In this document: positions 1-8,375 of the stretch, piece after piece
How the letters are laid out: every line of letters begins with the position of its first letter
Numbering within the stretch: the stretch's first letter is position 1
Source: an uncultured Anaerosolibacter sp.
GTDB taxonomy: Bacteria; Bacillota_A; Clostridia; Peptostreptococcales; Thermotaleaceae
Length of the DNA: 47,694 bases
Direction of reading: 5' to 3'
NCBI GenBank assembly: GCA_937948705.1
Contig: CALECF010000145.1
Location: forward strand, 1 to 47,694
Translations under genes and position numbers: made by a program
Notes under the pieces: model-generated
Databases searched by the model: none
Seen by the model: only the letters and a program-made list of their open reading frames with translations
Told to the model about the DNA's origin: nothing

Positions 1-854
1 GCACCTGGTTGGATACCAAAGGCGAATACTGCAGGGAAGATCGCTACCCCTGCCAGCAATGCAATCAAGGTATCTGCAATCGTAACTTGCATAGCTGTGG
101 CACCCAGATTCTCTTTTTTACCGATGTAAGAACCGTAAGTAATCATGGTGCCCATACCTAGGCTAAGGGAGAAAAAAGCGTGACCTAGGGCTACCAGGAC
201 ACTCTCTGGCGATACCTTGGACCAATCTGGTTTGAAAAGAAATTCAAGACCAGCAGATGCACCTGGAAGGGTAATGGCCCGAATATCTAGAATGAGGATA
301 ATCACTAACAATAGGGGCATCAGAATCTTTGAGTATTTTTCGATACCATCTTTTATACCTGCAACAACAATCCAAGCGGTGGCAGCCATAAACACTACCT
401 GCCAGAAAATAGGCTTGCTGGTACCACTGATAAAGCCACCAAACATGCCTCCGATCTGATCGGGAGATTGTCCAGCAAAGGCCTGGGTAGCAGCCTTTAC
501 AATATACTCCAGGGTCCATCCTGCAACTACACCATAGAATGCAAGAATCATAAAGGCAGCGGCAACGCCCATCCATCCCGTAAGGAACCATGGGGTACCA
601 GGTGCTTCCTTTTTAAAGGAACCTATGGCATTGGCCTGGGCTTTACGACCAATTAAAAATTCTGAAAGCATCACAGTAAAACCGATGGCAACGATACAGA
701 TTAAATAAACAATAATAAATGCAGCACCACCGTATATTCCTGTAATGTATGGAAATTTCCATATGTTCCCTAGGCCGATAGCAGATCCTGCAGCCGCAGC
801 AATTACTCCAAATCTACTGCCGAAGGAATCTCTTTGTAGAGAAGGTTTGTCCAT
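1..854 (-). CDS. Na+-dependent NSS-family amino-acid transporter (partial, C-terminus off window)
   Basis: The minus-strand frame opens with an ATG at 852-854 behind the Shine-Dalgarno AAAGGAGG and stays open to the left edge, so only about 284 N-terminal residues are visible. It begins MDKPSLQRDSFGSRFG and then carries the family signature AIGLGNIWKFPY, the unwound TM1 segment that binds Na+ and substrate in LeuT-fold NSS symporters. Several further hydrophobic helices follow. The protein should import an amino acid driven by Na+. It is clearly distinct from the second NSS transporter at 2060-3640. Whether a small MetS-type subunit follows it cannot be seen. A perfect 6-bp dyad (884-889/894-899) lies just upstream and could be an operator. 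Substrate is unknown. Confidence 0.93.
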   Translation of the reverse strand, partial: MDKPSLQRDSFGSRFGVIAAAAGSAIGLGNIWKFPYITGIYGGAAFIIVYLICIVAIGFTVMLSEFLIGRKAQANAIGSFKKEAPGTPWFLTGWMGVAAAFMILAFYGVVAGWTLEYIVKAATQAFAGQSPDQIGGMFGGFISGTSKPIFWQVVFMAATAWIVVAGIKDGIEKYSKILMPLLLVIILILDIRAITLPGASAGLEFLFKPDWSKVSPESVLVALGHAFFSLSLGMGTMITYGSYIGKKENLGATAMQVTIADTLIALLAGVAIFPAVFAFGIQPG

Positions 855-1046
855 TCATTTCGCCTCCTTTAAATGTTTATAGAATTAGCACAAGCTAATC
901 TTACCGAATGATAGAATATATAGAAAATTTTGATGATTAAGAAAAGTCCTTGAAGAACCTTAAAAAAATAGTAACATGGATAGGAATATGTGTCAATCAT
1001 GCAATAGGTATTTCAAAAACTTAACATGTAAAAATTTTATAAGATG

Positions 1047-1084
1047 AAAAAAACACACTTTGTAAGAACAAAGTGTGTTTTTTT
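1047..1084 (-). terminator. Intrinsic terminator
   Basis: A 16-bp perfect stem (1047-1062 with 1069-1084, loop TAAGAA) has an A-run on one side and a T-run on the other, directly after the stop of the minus-strand gene ending at 1086. Confidence 0.85.
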
Positions 1085-1085
1085 A

Positions 1086-1781
1086 TTAGACAAATAAGTT
1101 TTTACACTTAAAGCCTCGATAGGCTTGAAGGGTAGCCAGGACAAATAGCAATAATCCTAATAGTGGTGGACCTGTTACTAAGGCCTTAGCCATGCCTAGG
1201 GAGCGACCTGTGTCAGCAACCACTTGACCAACAGCCTCCTGGTAGTTCGATAAAGCATAGATGCCGTATCGTATCCAAATGAAGGATGTCATTAAGGCTA
1301 CAGGTACCACAGAAAGACTCATATATAGGCCATTGATTGAACGACTTTTTACGCCACGCATACCTAGGAACATTGGTACAAAAAATACTGCTGGGAGGAT
1401 GAAGCCAAAGTATTGAGGAGAAAGGGCCAAGAATAGAGCCGAAGTAAAGAGGAAGTTGATATGATACTTATTTACCTCCTGGGTTTTGCCTTCAAAGTCG
1501 CCCTTGGCCGCATGTAAATATCGTACATAGCTTTCAAGTTTGCTTAGGTTCTCTTTCTGATCTTTGCTTCCCTTGATTACTTTGATGGTTTCCTTGCCTT
1601 TTTTGCACAATGCCTCATATACATTTTCATAGGAATCAGAAATCTCCATCCCTTTATAACTGGTTTCTAGGGAAGTCAACTCCTTGCGAAGCTTATCTCC
1701 CTTGCCAGGAGATATTACTTGGGGATTTGCTGCTAGGGTATTCAGTTCTTTAATGATATCCATTAGGTTAGATGTGTTCAT
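1086..1781 (-). CDS. Membrane protein of unknown function
   Basis: A 231-residue protein that I do not recognise. The first 105 residues are hydrophilic and predicted helical, rich in Lys and Glu. The rest holds about four membrane helices (roughly residues 108-124, 126-142, 153-172 and 202-222). The start is an ATG at 1779-1781 with SD AAGGAGTGATTCC. It stands alone between two amino-acid transporter genes, with its own terminator at 1047-1084. An N-terminal helical cytoplasmic domain followed by a small membrane domain would suit a sensor or scaffold, but nothing in the sequence proves a role. It is separated by about 160 bp from the MetS-like gene upstream, which ends in its own terminator. 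Confidence 0.75.
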   Translation of the reverse strand: MNTSNLMDIIKELNTLAANPQVISPGKGDKLRKELTSLETSYKGMEISDSYENVYEALCKKGKETIKVIKGSKDQKENLSKLESYVRYLHAAKGDFEGKTQEVNKYHINFLFTSALFLALSPQYFGFILPAVFFVPMFLGMRGVKSRSINGLYMSLSVVPVALMTSFIWIRYGIYALSNYQEAVGQVVADTGRSLGMAKALVTGPPLLGLLLFVLATLQAYRGFKCKNLFV

Positions 1782-1910
1782 GGAATCACTCCTTATCTGC
1801 TGATCATTTCATAACTATAGTATGATTGATATTAGTGTACCATATTCTAATCCGTATTGTATATGCATTCATAACGAAATAGAACGTGTGTAAATCGATT
1901 CGATAATAAA

Positions 1911-1929
1911 ACCCCACCAAAGGTGGGGT
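1911..1929 (-). terminator. Intrinsic terminator of the NSS/MetS operon
   Basis: An 8-bp GC-rich stem (ACCCCACC/GGTGGGGT, loop of three) is followed on the minus strand by TTTATTAT. It lies 13 bp after the stop of the small subunit gene. Confidence 0.8.
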
Positions 1930-1941
1930 CCTATCCCTAAA

Positions 1942-2040
1942 TTATTTGTCTCCCTTTAAAAGGGGCTTCATTGTAACCACTATGGCAACAATGATGATAC
2001 TCCATGTAACAACCATAAATCCCAAAGCTGCACCTGTCAT
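1942..2040 (-). CDS. MetS-type small subunit of NSS transporter
   Basis: A 32-residue single-span membrane peptide: MTGAALGFMVVTWSIII at the start, a hydrophobic helix to about residue 23, then the basic tail KPLLKGDK. The ATG at 2038-2040 has a strong SD (GAAGGAGG) and lies 19 bp after the stop of the NSS transporter upstream, so the two are co-transcribed. Short single-helix proteins in this position are known as the MetS small subunit of methionine/alanine importers (MetP-MetS described in Corynebacterium), where they are needed for full transport. Length, hydrophobic profile and position all match. It is too short for most ORF cut-offs and easily missed. Confidence 0.85.
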   Translation of the reverse strand: MTGAALGFMVVTWSIIIVAIVVTMKPLLKGDK

Positions 2041-2059
2041 ATGAATACCTCCTTCAATG

Positions 2060-3640
2060 TTATATACGAACAGTTACCTTATTAGATTCAATTTCATCAG
2101 CATATTTTCTCTTAATAGATCTATAGGATTGGATGAAACCGATAATCATTACAGAGAACACCACAACCCTTGCAGCATTTACCCAAGGAATCAACTGTGG
2201 AGTACCTGCTACGAAATCTGGAACTGCCTTGAAGTATCCAGCTCTATAGAAATCTCTATAGGAGAAGAAGATTAAAACGATGATGACAAATGGTGTTACT
2301 ACTTTGTGGAATGTATTGAAGAACCACTTTGGTACCTTCCAAATTCCACCACGATTCATCTCTTCCCATGCACGATCACCCATCAACCAGCAAGCTGCGA
2401 TGATTTCGATCAAACCAAGTACGATCAACAAGTTGGAACCTACCCAGTTATCAACCTCTGTAAAGTAAGCTAAATCTGCTGTTTTTGTTAAAATTGGCTC
2501 TAAACCAACTGGTAAACCTACAATGATATAGCCAAGGAATACTAACCAGGCTGCTTTACCTCTAGCAATACCCATATCTTCTTCCAAAAGGGCCACTAGA
2601 TAGTTGTACATTGCGATTGCAGATGTAAATCCAGCGAAGAATAATAGTAGGAACCATAATGCTCCGAAGATTTCACCACCAGCCATTGTTCTAAATACGT
2701 TTGGTAATGCGATGAAGGATAAACCAACGCCAGCCCCTACGCCATCTGGGCCTAGGAATGCATAAGCGATTGGAATAACCGCTGTACCACCAAGAATAAT
2801 TTCTGCAAATTCATTTAATGAGATGGTAGCATAGGATGATAAAACTACATCATCGTCAGCCTTCAAGTAAGAAGCATAGTTACAAATGATACCCATACCA
2901 ATGGACAATGTGAAGAAGATTTGTCCTGCAGCAGCAACCGCTGATTTCCAGCTAAGGGCTGAAAAGTCTGGATTCCAAATGTAGTTTAAACCTTTCATGG
3001 AAGACCAGTCAGGATTCACTGGGCTGCCAAGGGTTAAAGCACGGATGGCAAGGATGATACCGAATACATAAAGAACTGGCATCATCAGTTTTGCCCAAGC
3101 CTCGATACCTTTTTGGATACCCCTCATTACTGCAAAGCCAAGGCCTGCAAGGGCGAGAATCCAGAAAGTGAATACCATACCTGGAGACTGAATATAATTA
3201 ACAAATACTGAACCTGTGGATACTGTTGTATCAGAATATCCACCTGTAACCGATAGGAAGCTGTATCCCAATGTCCAACCGATAATGTGGTTGTAGTAGG
3301 AGTTAACCAGCAAGGTTACTGCGAAAGCGATCATACCTGCTAAAGAACCAATAATAAGAGCGGTTTTTGGTTTTGTACCTTCCCTTGCCTGTAAGTAAAC
3401 CATTGGACCTAATGTACCATGACCGTATTTACCACCGTAACGACCAAGGTTCCACTCTACCAACATAACAGGAATACCGATAAGAAGTAGTGCTGCAAAA
3501 TAAGGAATCATAAATGCGCCGCCGCCATTGCTAGCCGCTTGATACGGGAATCTCCAGAAGTTACCCAAGCCAACAGCATTACCTGCCATAGCAAGGATCA
3601 AACCTAATTTGGATCCCCAGTTCTCTCTTGAAGTGCTCAT
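2060..3640 (-). CDS. Na+-dependent NSS-family amino-acid transporter (MetP-like large subunit)
   Basis: A 526-residue, roughly 12-helix symporter. It starts MSTSRENWGSKLG at the ATG 3638-3640, chosen because SD AAAGGAGGG precedes it; a longer reading frame upstream has no ribosome binding site. The signature AVGLGNFWRFPY near residue 20 marks the TM1 Na+/substrate site of the LeuT-like NSS fold. It is paired with a MetS-type small subunit 19 bp downstream, which suggests a neutral amino acid such as methionine or alanine as substrate. A promoter (TTGCTA-17-TATAAT) lies at 3687-3715. It is more than 500 residues long, longer than bacterial NSS proteins of the LeuT/TnaT type and typical of the MetP-like branch. 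Confidence 0.93.
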   Translation of the reverse strand: MSTSRENWGSKLGLILAMAGNAVGLGNFWRFPYQAASNGGGAFMIPYFAALLLIGIPVMLVEWNLGRYGGKYGHGTLGPMVYLQAREGTKPKTALIIGSLAGMIAFAVTLLVNSYYNHIIGWTLGYSFLSVTGGYSDTTVSTGSVFVNYIQSPGMVFTFWILALAGLGFAVMRGIQKGIEAWAKLMMPVLYVFGIILAIRALTLGSPVNPDWSSMKGLNYIWNPDFSALSWKSAVAAAGQIFFTLSIGMGIICNYASYLKADDDVVLSSYATISLNEFAEIILGGTAVIPIAYAFLGPDGVGAGVGLSFIALPNVFRTMAGGEIFGALWFLLLFFAGFTSAIAMYNYLVALLEEDMGIARGKAAWLVFLGYIIVGLPVGLEPILTKTADLAYFTEVDNWVGSNLLIVLGLIEIIAACWLMGDRAWEEMNRGGIWKVPKWFFNTFHKVVTPFVIIVLIFFSYRDFYRAGYFKAVPDFVAGTPQLIPWVNAARVVVFSVMIIGFIQSYRSIKRKYADEIESNKVTVRI

Positions 3641-3686
3641 AAGAGTGCTCCCTCCTTTAAAATATATGATTTTGATTTCAACTTCC

Positions 3687-3715
3687 ATTATAAGGACTTT
3701 CAAAATAATTAGCAA
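3687..3715 (-). promoter_or_regulatory. Sigma-A-type promoter of the NSS transporter
   Basis: On the minus strand TTGCTA (3710-3715), a 17-bp spacer and TATAAT (3687-3692) lie 47 bp upstream of the ATG. Confidence 0.65.
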
Positions 3716-4263
3716 TCATTTTTTTACTTTTCTGAATGTTTATAATTGGAAGATAAGTTGTATATTTTTTGTCAAAGTATAGCGAAAAAAAGTAGGAGTC
3801 GATGGGCTTATATATTTCAATGCACCTTTGCAATGAAGAAATTTAGTGTTGCAGCTATAAAAACTGTACAAAATGAATTAAATTTGATAAAAAATAGTGT
3901 CAAATAAATAACAATATTGAGTAAAAAATTTACATTTATGGATTTATATTGATGAAAATGTCCTTGTTTTCATGGAAAAAAGATTAAATTTTCGTAAAAT
4001 CTGTCCAGGAAAGATGGGTATAATTTTTATAAAATATATATAATTTTTTTTCCTAACAAGAACAAAATGTTATTAGCATTGCAAAGAAAAGGAAAACACT
4101 GTAAAATAAAATTGTACTATTATTACATCATAGTACAATTTGTTCAATAGCTAAGGTGTAATCTTTTGATTGACGAAAGTATTTGAAAAAGGGTGAGTAA
4201 TGGGAAGATTGATGGAATTGAGAAAGGTATGAAACCTATGCTGCCAGAAAGGACGGAACGGTA
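3716..4263. other. AT-rich divergent intergenic region
   Basis: This 548-bp stretch separates the divergent NSS transporter and ABC permease. It is very AT-rich and holds no ORF with a ribosome binding site. The only clear structure is the dyad and promoter-like element at 4109-4141. An ATPase gene, normally found near such a permease, is not here. Confidence 0.6.
4109..4141 (+). promoter_or_regulatory. 11-bp inverted repeat overlapping a possible promoter
   Basis: Perfect arms AAATTGTACTA (4109-4119) and TAGTACAATTT (4131-4141) have an 11-bp centre. The arms also supply TTGTAC and TACAAT at 16-bp spacing, so a repressor bound to the dyad would cover a promoter for the permease at 4264. It could instead be a weak terminator. 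This is an inference from sequence only. Confidence 0.45.
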
Positions 4264-6615
4264 ATGAAGAAACTGGACATACGTCTGATAAGGATATTAA
4301 GAGATTTAAAGGGACAGTTTATTTCCATTGCCATCGTAGTTGCCTTGGGGTTATGTATTTATGTTTCTTTTAGTATGACGGCCATGAATTTGAAGAATAC
4401 AGTGGATTATTATTATGAGCTGGCAAACTTCGGAGATATTTTCGTGCAAGCCGTCAAAGTACCAGAAAGTGCTCTGGGCAAATTGGAAGAAATCGATGGC
4501 GTTGACATCGTCCAGGGACGCATAAGCTTTGATGTGCCTTTAAGAGTGGAGAATGAGAAGGAAAAGGTAAGGATCCGGATTGTATCTCTTCCGGACGAGG
4601 GGAAAAGGATCAACGACCTGTACATGCTGGATGGAAAAATTATTGAGGGGCAACCCAAAAAGGTGGTAGTGCTAGAGCAATTTGCTAAGGCCAGAAATAT
4701 TGTTACGGGTGATAAAATGACGGCCTATATGAATGGAAGAATGATGCAGCTGGATGTGTCGGGGATTGCAGCCAGCGCAGAGTACGTGTATCTCATGGAA
4801 AACGAACAGGCACTGCTGCCTGCCCCAGAAAAGTTTGGCGTCGTGTATGTCAGTGAAGAATTTGCCCAGACAACTTTTGGATATCAAGATAGCTTTAATG
4901 AACTTTTGATTCAAGTAAACGATCATGATAAGATGGATGACATTGTTAAGAAGCTCGAAGACAGATTAGATCGATATGGTGTAAAGAGAATCATTGAGCG
5001 AAAGGATCAATTAAGCAATCGCATGTTGACAGAAGAAGTGAGTCAATTGGGAAAAATTTCAAAGACACTCCCTTTGCTTTTTTTGTCGGTTGCAGCCTTT
5101 ATTATTTATATTATGTTGATCAGAATTGTGAAAAATGATCGTATGTATATTGGTGTACTTAAGGCATTAGGCTATGGAAACTTTGGGATATTGTCTCACT
5201 ATGTCAAGTTTGCCTTGGTGATTGGGATTACGGGAGCATTGATCGGAAATGTAACTGGTGTGATGCTTTCGAGCTTGCTGGCGCAAGTTTATGTGATTTA
5301 CTATAATCTACCCCTATTGAAGGCAGATATTTATTATGTGTATATGGTATATGCTGTTCTCTTAACGAGTATCTTCTGTGTTGTTGCAGGTCTTATGGGA
5401 GCTAGGCCTGTACTAGGTATTATGCCAGCTGATTCCATGCGTCCAGAGGCGCCAAAAACAGGAGGGCGGATTCTTTTAGAAAAAGTCCGATGGTTTTGGA
5501 AACGTGTGAGCTTTAGCTGGAAAATGGTCATTCGAAACATTGCGAGGAGTAAGAAGCGATTTGGTTTTTTGGTATTGGGTATAGCATTAACCTATGGCAT
5601 TACCGTTGTGCCTATCTTTCAGGGTGATGCCATGAGCAACATGTTTACCATTCACTATGGAGAGTTTCAAAAGATGGATTATAGTATTGATTTTAATAAA
5701 CCAATGAATCGCAAGGCAATCCTTGAAGTAAAACAATTGGCCAATATTGATTATATTGAACCGAAGCTGGAGTATCCCTTTGAGCTTCGAACAGGATGGA
5801 GAAAAAAGGTGGTAAGTATTATCGGTGTCCCTAAGGATACACAGCTTTACGATTTTAAAAATGGAGCCCAGCAGTCTGTGAAGCTTCACGAAAAAGGAAT
5901 ATTTCTTACAGAGGGCTTGGCAAAGACCTTGAGGGTGAAAGTGGGAGATCAAATTACCATCAAGAATTTCATTCCGGGAAAGGATGATATCAAGGTAGAA
6001 GTGAAAGGTGTCGTAAATCAATATCTAGGCGTCAATGCGTACATGAATATTGTAGAGATGGAAAATACTTTGACTGAAAAAGGCATGATCACGGGTGTAA
6101 ATATAAAATCGAAGGATCGTGTACAGGACAAAGTGAAGGATATAAAGCATGTTTCTACCGTACTGTCAGTGGAGGATATGAAAAATAGCTTTCTACAGTT
6201 TTTAGATGCAGCAAAGTATTCTACCGGAGTGATGATGGTTTTTGGAGGAATTTTAGGATTTGCCATTGTATATAATGCCACCATCATCAGCATCGCAGAA
6301 CGCAGTATGGAATTTTCTTCCTTGCGGGTTTTGGGTTTTGAAAAGAAAAGTATTTATCAAATGATTACCAAGGAAAATATGTTGATGACGATCGTCGCTA
6401 TTATTCTTGGAATACCTATTGGATATGGCATGTGCTACGGTATTGCGGAAGCCTTTAATACGGATATTTTTTCCTTTCCTGTCATCCTAACACCTCAAAT
6501 ATTTATAAAAGCAGCTGTGGCTACAATTGGGTTTGTTCTCGTGGCACAACTAGCCACTTTAAAGAAAATTTACAGTCTTAATTTCATCGAAGCTCTAAAA
6601 AATCGTGTCTCCTAG
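4264..6615 (+). CDS. FtsX/MacB-type ABC transporter permease
   Basis: A 783-residue permease with the usual duplicated layout: N-terminal TM helix (about residues 20-42), extracytoplasmic domain, three TM helices (about 265-380), then a second anchor helix near 435, a second external domain and three C-terminal helices (about 660-775). The start MKKLDIRLIRILRDLKG is the standard entry of this family. Such permeases normally act with an ATPase and an HlyD-type adaptor in efflux or lipoprotein release. Here no ATPase is adjacent and the downstream adaptor gene is a remnant (6627-6785), so this gene is either an orphan using a distant ATPase or part of a decaying system. The reading frame itself is intact. 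Confidence 0.88.
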   Translation: MKKLDIRLIRILRDLKGQFISIAIVVALGLCIYVSFSMTAMNLKNTVDYYYELANFGDIFVQAVKVPESALGKLEEIDGVDIVQGRISFDVPLRVENEKEKVRIRIVSLPDEGKRINDLYMLDGKIIEGQPKKVVVLEQFAKARNIVTGDKMTAYMNGRMMQLDVSGIAASAEYVYLMENEQALLPAPEKFGVVYVSEEFAQTTFGYQDSFNELLIQVNDHDKMDDIVKKLEDRLDRYGVKRIIERKDQLSNRMLTEEVSQLGKISKTLPLLFLSVAAFIIYIMLIRIVKNDRMYIGVLKALGYGNFGILSHYVKFALVIGITGALIGNVTGVMLSSLLAQVYVIYYNLPLLKADIYYVYMVYAVLLTSIFCVVAGLMGARPVLGIMPADSMRPEAPKTGGRILLEKVRWFWKRVSFSWKMVIRNIARSKKRFGFLVLGIALTYGITVVPIFQGDAMSNMFTIHYGEFQKMDYSIDFNKPMNRKAILEVKQLANIDYIEPKLEYPFELRTGWRKKVVSIIGVPKDTQLYDFKNGAQQSVKLHEKGIFLTEGLAKTLRVKVGDQITIKNFIPGKDDIKVEVKGVVNQYLGVNAYMNIVEMENTLTEKGMITGVNIKSKDRVQDKVKDIKHVSTVLSVEDMKNSFLQFLDAAKYSTGVMMVFGGILGFAIVYNATIISIAERSMEFSSLRVLGFEKKSIYQMITKENMLMTIVAIILGIPIGYGMCYGIAEAFNTDIFSFPVILTPQIFIKAAVATIGFVLVAQLATLKKIYSLNFIEALKNRVS

Positions 6616-6626
6616 GAGATAAGAAA

Positions 6627-6785
6627 ATGAAGAAGAAAATCAAATAGTGTATCTTAGTTGTTATAGGAATCATAGGCATTGTATATTTTGTTGTGGGAAA
6701 AAATCAAACGCTCGAGGTTGAGACTTTTCGTCCCGAGAAGGAAATGTTGGAAAAATATATTGAAGAAGTATTAAAATCACAATAA
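6627..6785 (+). pseudogene. 5' remnant of HlyD-type efflux adaptor gene
   Basis: Starting at the ATG 6627, 11 bp after the permease and behind AGGAGATAAGAAA, the frame reads MKKKIK, then a TAG at 6645-6647. It continues in the same frame with a hydrophobic helix CILVVIGIIGIVYFVVGK and the typical adaptor N-terminal motif QTLEVETFRPEKE, until a TAA at 6783. The N-terminal signal anchor followed by VETxxPEK is how membrane fusion proteins of ABC/RND-type efflux systems begin. The rest of the protein (normally 350-450 residues) is missing. It is broken by both a nonsense codon and a truncation, so it is a pseudogene. Only the family identification is from memory. Confidence 0.7.
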
Positions 6786-6792
6786 AGAAAGT

Positions 6793-6828
6793 AAGTGAAA
6801 AAGCCCAGTAATCTGGACTTTTTCACTT
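6793..6828. terminator. Bidirectional intrinsic terminator
   Basis: A 16-bp stem with one mismatch (6793-6808/6813-6828, loop TAAT) with AAAAA and TTTTT tracts inside the arms. It lies between the convergent adaptor remnant and the minus-strand gene ending at 6833. Confidence 0.75.
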
Positions 6829-6832
6829 TGTA

Positions 6833-7165
6833 TCATTTGTTTTGTAGGATACGTTCTGCTAAAGGATTATCTCCCATATATTTTTTTACATATTGAACCA
6901 ATTGATCTTGTTCATTTCCTGCAAACTGAAGCATTTTATCGGCAGTATAGTCGATGACATTAGGTTCTTCGCATTCGGAGATGACTTCAAAAATTTCTGC
7001 TATGTGCTGTGCCAACTTGGTTTCTGGTTTTGTTGAAGCATCATCGTCGGGAACAATATGATGATGGGCCATGGTTGTAAGGGCATCACACAAGATCCAA
7101 GCAGTTCCCTCCACGGTTTTTAGTAAATTATTATGATGCTTCTGGTCGTCGATTTCATGTCGCAT
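6833..7165 (-). CDS. Small acidic protein of unknown function
   Basis: A 110-residue soluble protein, rich in His near its N-terminus (KHHNN, MAHHHI) and acidic in the middle. There is no signal peptide or membrane helix, and I do not recognise a family. The ATG at 7163-7165 has SD GAGAGGAG, and the gene lies 20 bp after the CAP-domain lipoprotein gene, so the two probably form one transcription unit ending at 6793-6828. The His pairs could bind metal, but that is a guess. Confidence 0.65.
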   Translation of the reverse strand: MRHEIDDQKHHNNLLKTVEGTAWILCDALTTMAHHHIVPDDDASTKPETKLAQHIAEIFEVISECEEPNVIDYTADKMLQFAGNEQDQLVQYVKKYMGDNPLAERILQNK

Positions 7166-7185
7166 GATATAACTCCTCTCTGATC

Positions 7186-7920
7186 CTATCTACCCACAAA
7201 CATCTGGGTAACCATTCTTCCGTATTGGCCACCTTCCCTAACACCGATTCCGATGTGGGTAAAGTTAGGATTTAAGATATTCTCTCGATGGCCCTGGGAG
7301 TTCATAAGGGATGTATGGGCATTGGCTATGGTTGGATTGCCGGCCAAGTTTTCCCCTGCATAGATATATTTGATGCCATACTGCTTCATCATATCAAAGG
7401 GACTTCCATAGGTCGGAGAATTATGACTGAAGTAATTATTTTCAATCATATCTTGAGATTTAAGTCTTGCTACTCGGGTAATTTCCATATCTACCTTTAG
7501 CGGGTTTAGGCCTTTCTTTACCCGTTCTCCATTCAGTAGACGCAACATTTCTTCTTCATTGGGTGTTAGCTGAGCCACCCTTTGTTGCTGACCAACCATA
7601 GATGGCGGATCAATTTGGGGCTTTGCTTGTCTTGCTTCAATGGCACCCACCTGTCCGTCATCTGTCTCCACCACATACCATTCTTCGGTGTCACGAAGAA
7701 CATTATATACGTTGTTCTTGGGAAGCTGGCGGATAATAGGGTATTCAGGAGAATGCCCTGTTCTAAGGGGTGCTTGATTGGCTATGATTCTAATTCTTTC
7801 AACATTCCCTTTTTTGAAAATAGAGGATGCCTTTGGCGTAATCATAGGCTTCTGCTGTGCAGGAGCGCAAGCCGTAAAAAATAGAACGCTTACTATAAGG
7901 ATACTTAATATTCTTTTCAT
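7186..7920 (-). CDS. Lipoprotein with SH3 and CAP (SCP/PR1-like) domains
   Basis: A 244-residue protein. A lipoprotein signal peptide ends in the lipobox FTAC (Cys18), so it is anchored outside the membrane. Residues about 40-105 form a bacterial SH3-like domain (APLRTGHSPEYPII, EEWYVVETDDG), which usually binds cell wall. Residues about 120-244 form a CAP domain, seen in LLNGERVKKGLNPL, the conserved His of YFSHNSP, the GENLA motif and GHRENILNPNF. It resembles YkwD-type proteins of spore formers, whose exact activity is unsettled. The ATG at 7918-7920 follows SD GAGGTGAT. The small gene at 6833 follows 20 bp downstream. Confidence 0.88.
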   Translation of the reverse strand: MKRILSILIVSVLFFTACAPAQQKPMITPKASSIFKKGNVERIRIIANQAPLRTGHSPEYPIIRQLPKNNVYNVLRDTEEWYVVETDDGQVGAIEARQAKPQIDPPSMVGQQQRVAQLTPNEEEMLRLLNGERVKKGLNPLKVDMEITRVARLKSQDMIENNYFSHNSPTYGSPFDMMKQYGIKYIYAGENLAGNPTIANAHTSLMNSQGHRENILNPNFTHIGIGVREGGQYGRMVTQMFVGR

Positions 7921-8257
7921 TTTTTATCACCTCAATAGTATTATTTCCGACTTCCAATGAAACATGAATTGTCTATAACGTACTTCCATAGTACATTATG
8001 GAAAGAAAGGAAAAGTAATAAAATTGTGACTGTTTAGCCATGGTTTTCGTATAGTTAATCATGTTTTACTTCTTTGTTAAATTTTCCAATAAGCCGATAG
8101 TTTAAATTAGATAGTAGTTCAATTTTATTTTATATAAAAGATGATAATATAAAGTTAAAAAACAATGTATAAAATGAATGAAGCTGGAAATAATGACATT
8201 AGAAAAATAAATTTGATTTAAGAGTCAAATGACTTTTAAATACACCTTATTCCCACC

Positions 8258-8317
8258 CACAACTCATCAAAGGAAATGGCAGCTTATATAAGCTGCCTTT
8301 TCCTTTGATGAGTTGTG
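8258..8317. repeat. 60-nt near-perfect inverted repeat
   Basis: Two 30-nt arms meet at 8287/8288 and pair along their whole length except one T-T mismatch (8277/8298). The inner part is the perfect palindrome GGCAGCTTATATAAGCTGCC. No T-run follows on either strand, so it is not a plain terminator. It lies 58 bp before the photoproduct lyase start. It could be an RNA hairpin in that leader, an operator, or a small mobile palindromic element. Confidence 0.8.
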
Positions 8318-8375
8318 TATAAATAAAAGGAGAACGGATAAGTATAGATATTAAAAGATAAGTGAGGTGAGTGAT

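Noticed and set aside
244..591. Open frame on the minus strand inside the first transporter gene
   Set aside because: It is a shadow of the NSS gene, which is open to the window edge; composition is Cys/Trp-rich and there is no SD.
6645..6647. Amber codon in the adaptor remnant read as pyrrolysine or read-through
   Set aside because: The frame also ends after 52 codons with the rest of the protein gone, and no pylTSBCD-like gene is in the window. Decay is the simpler reading.
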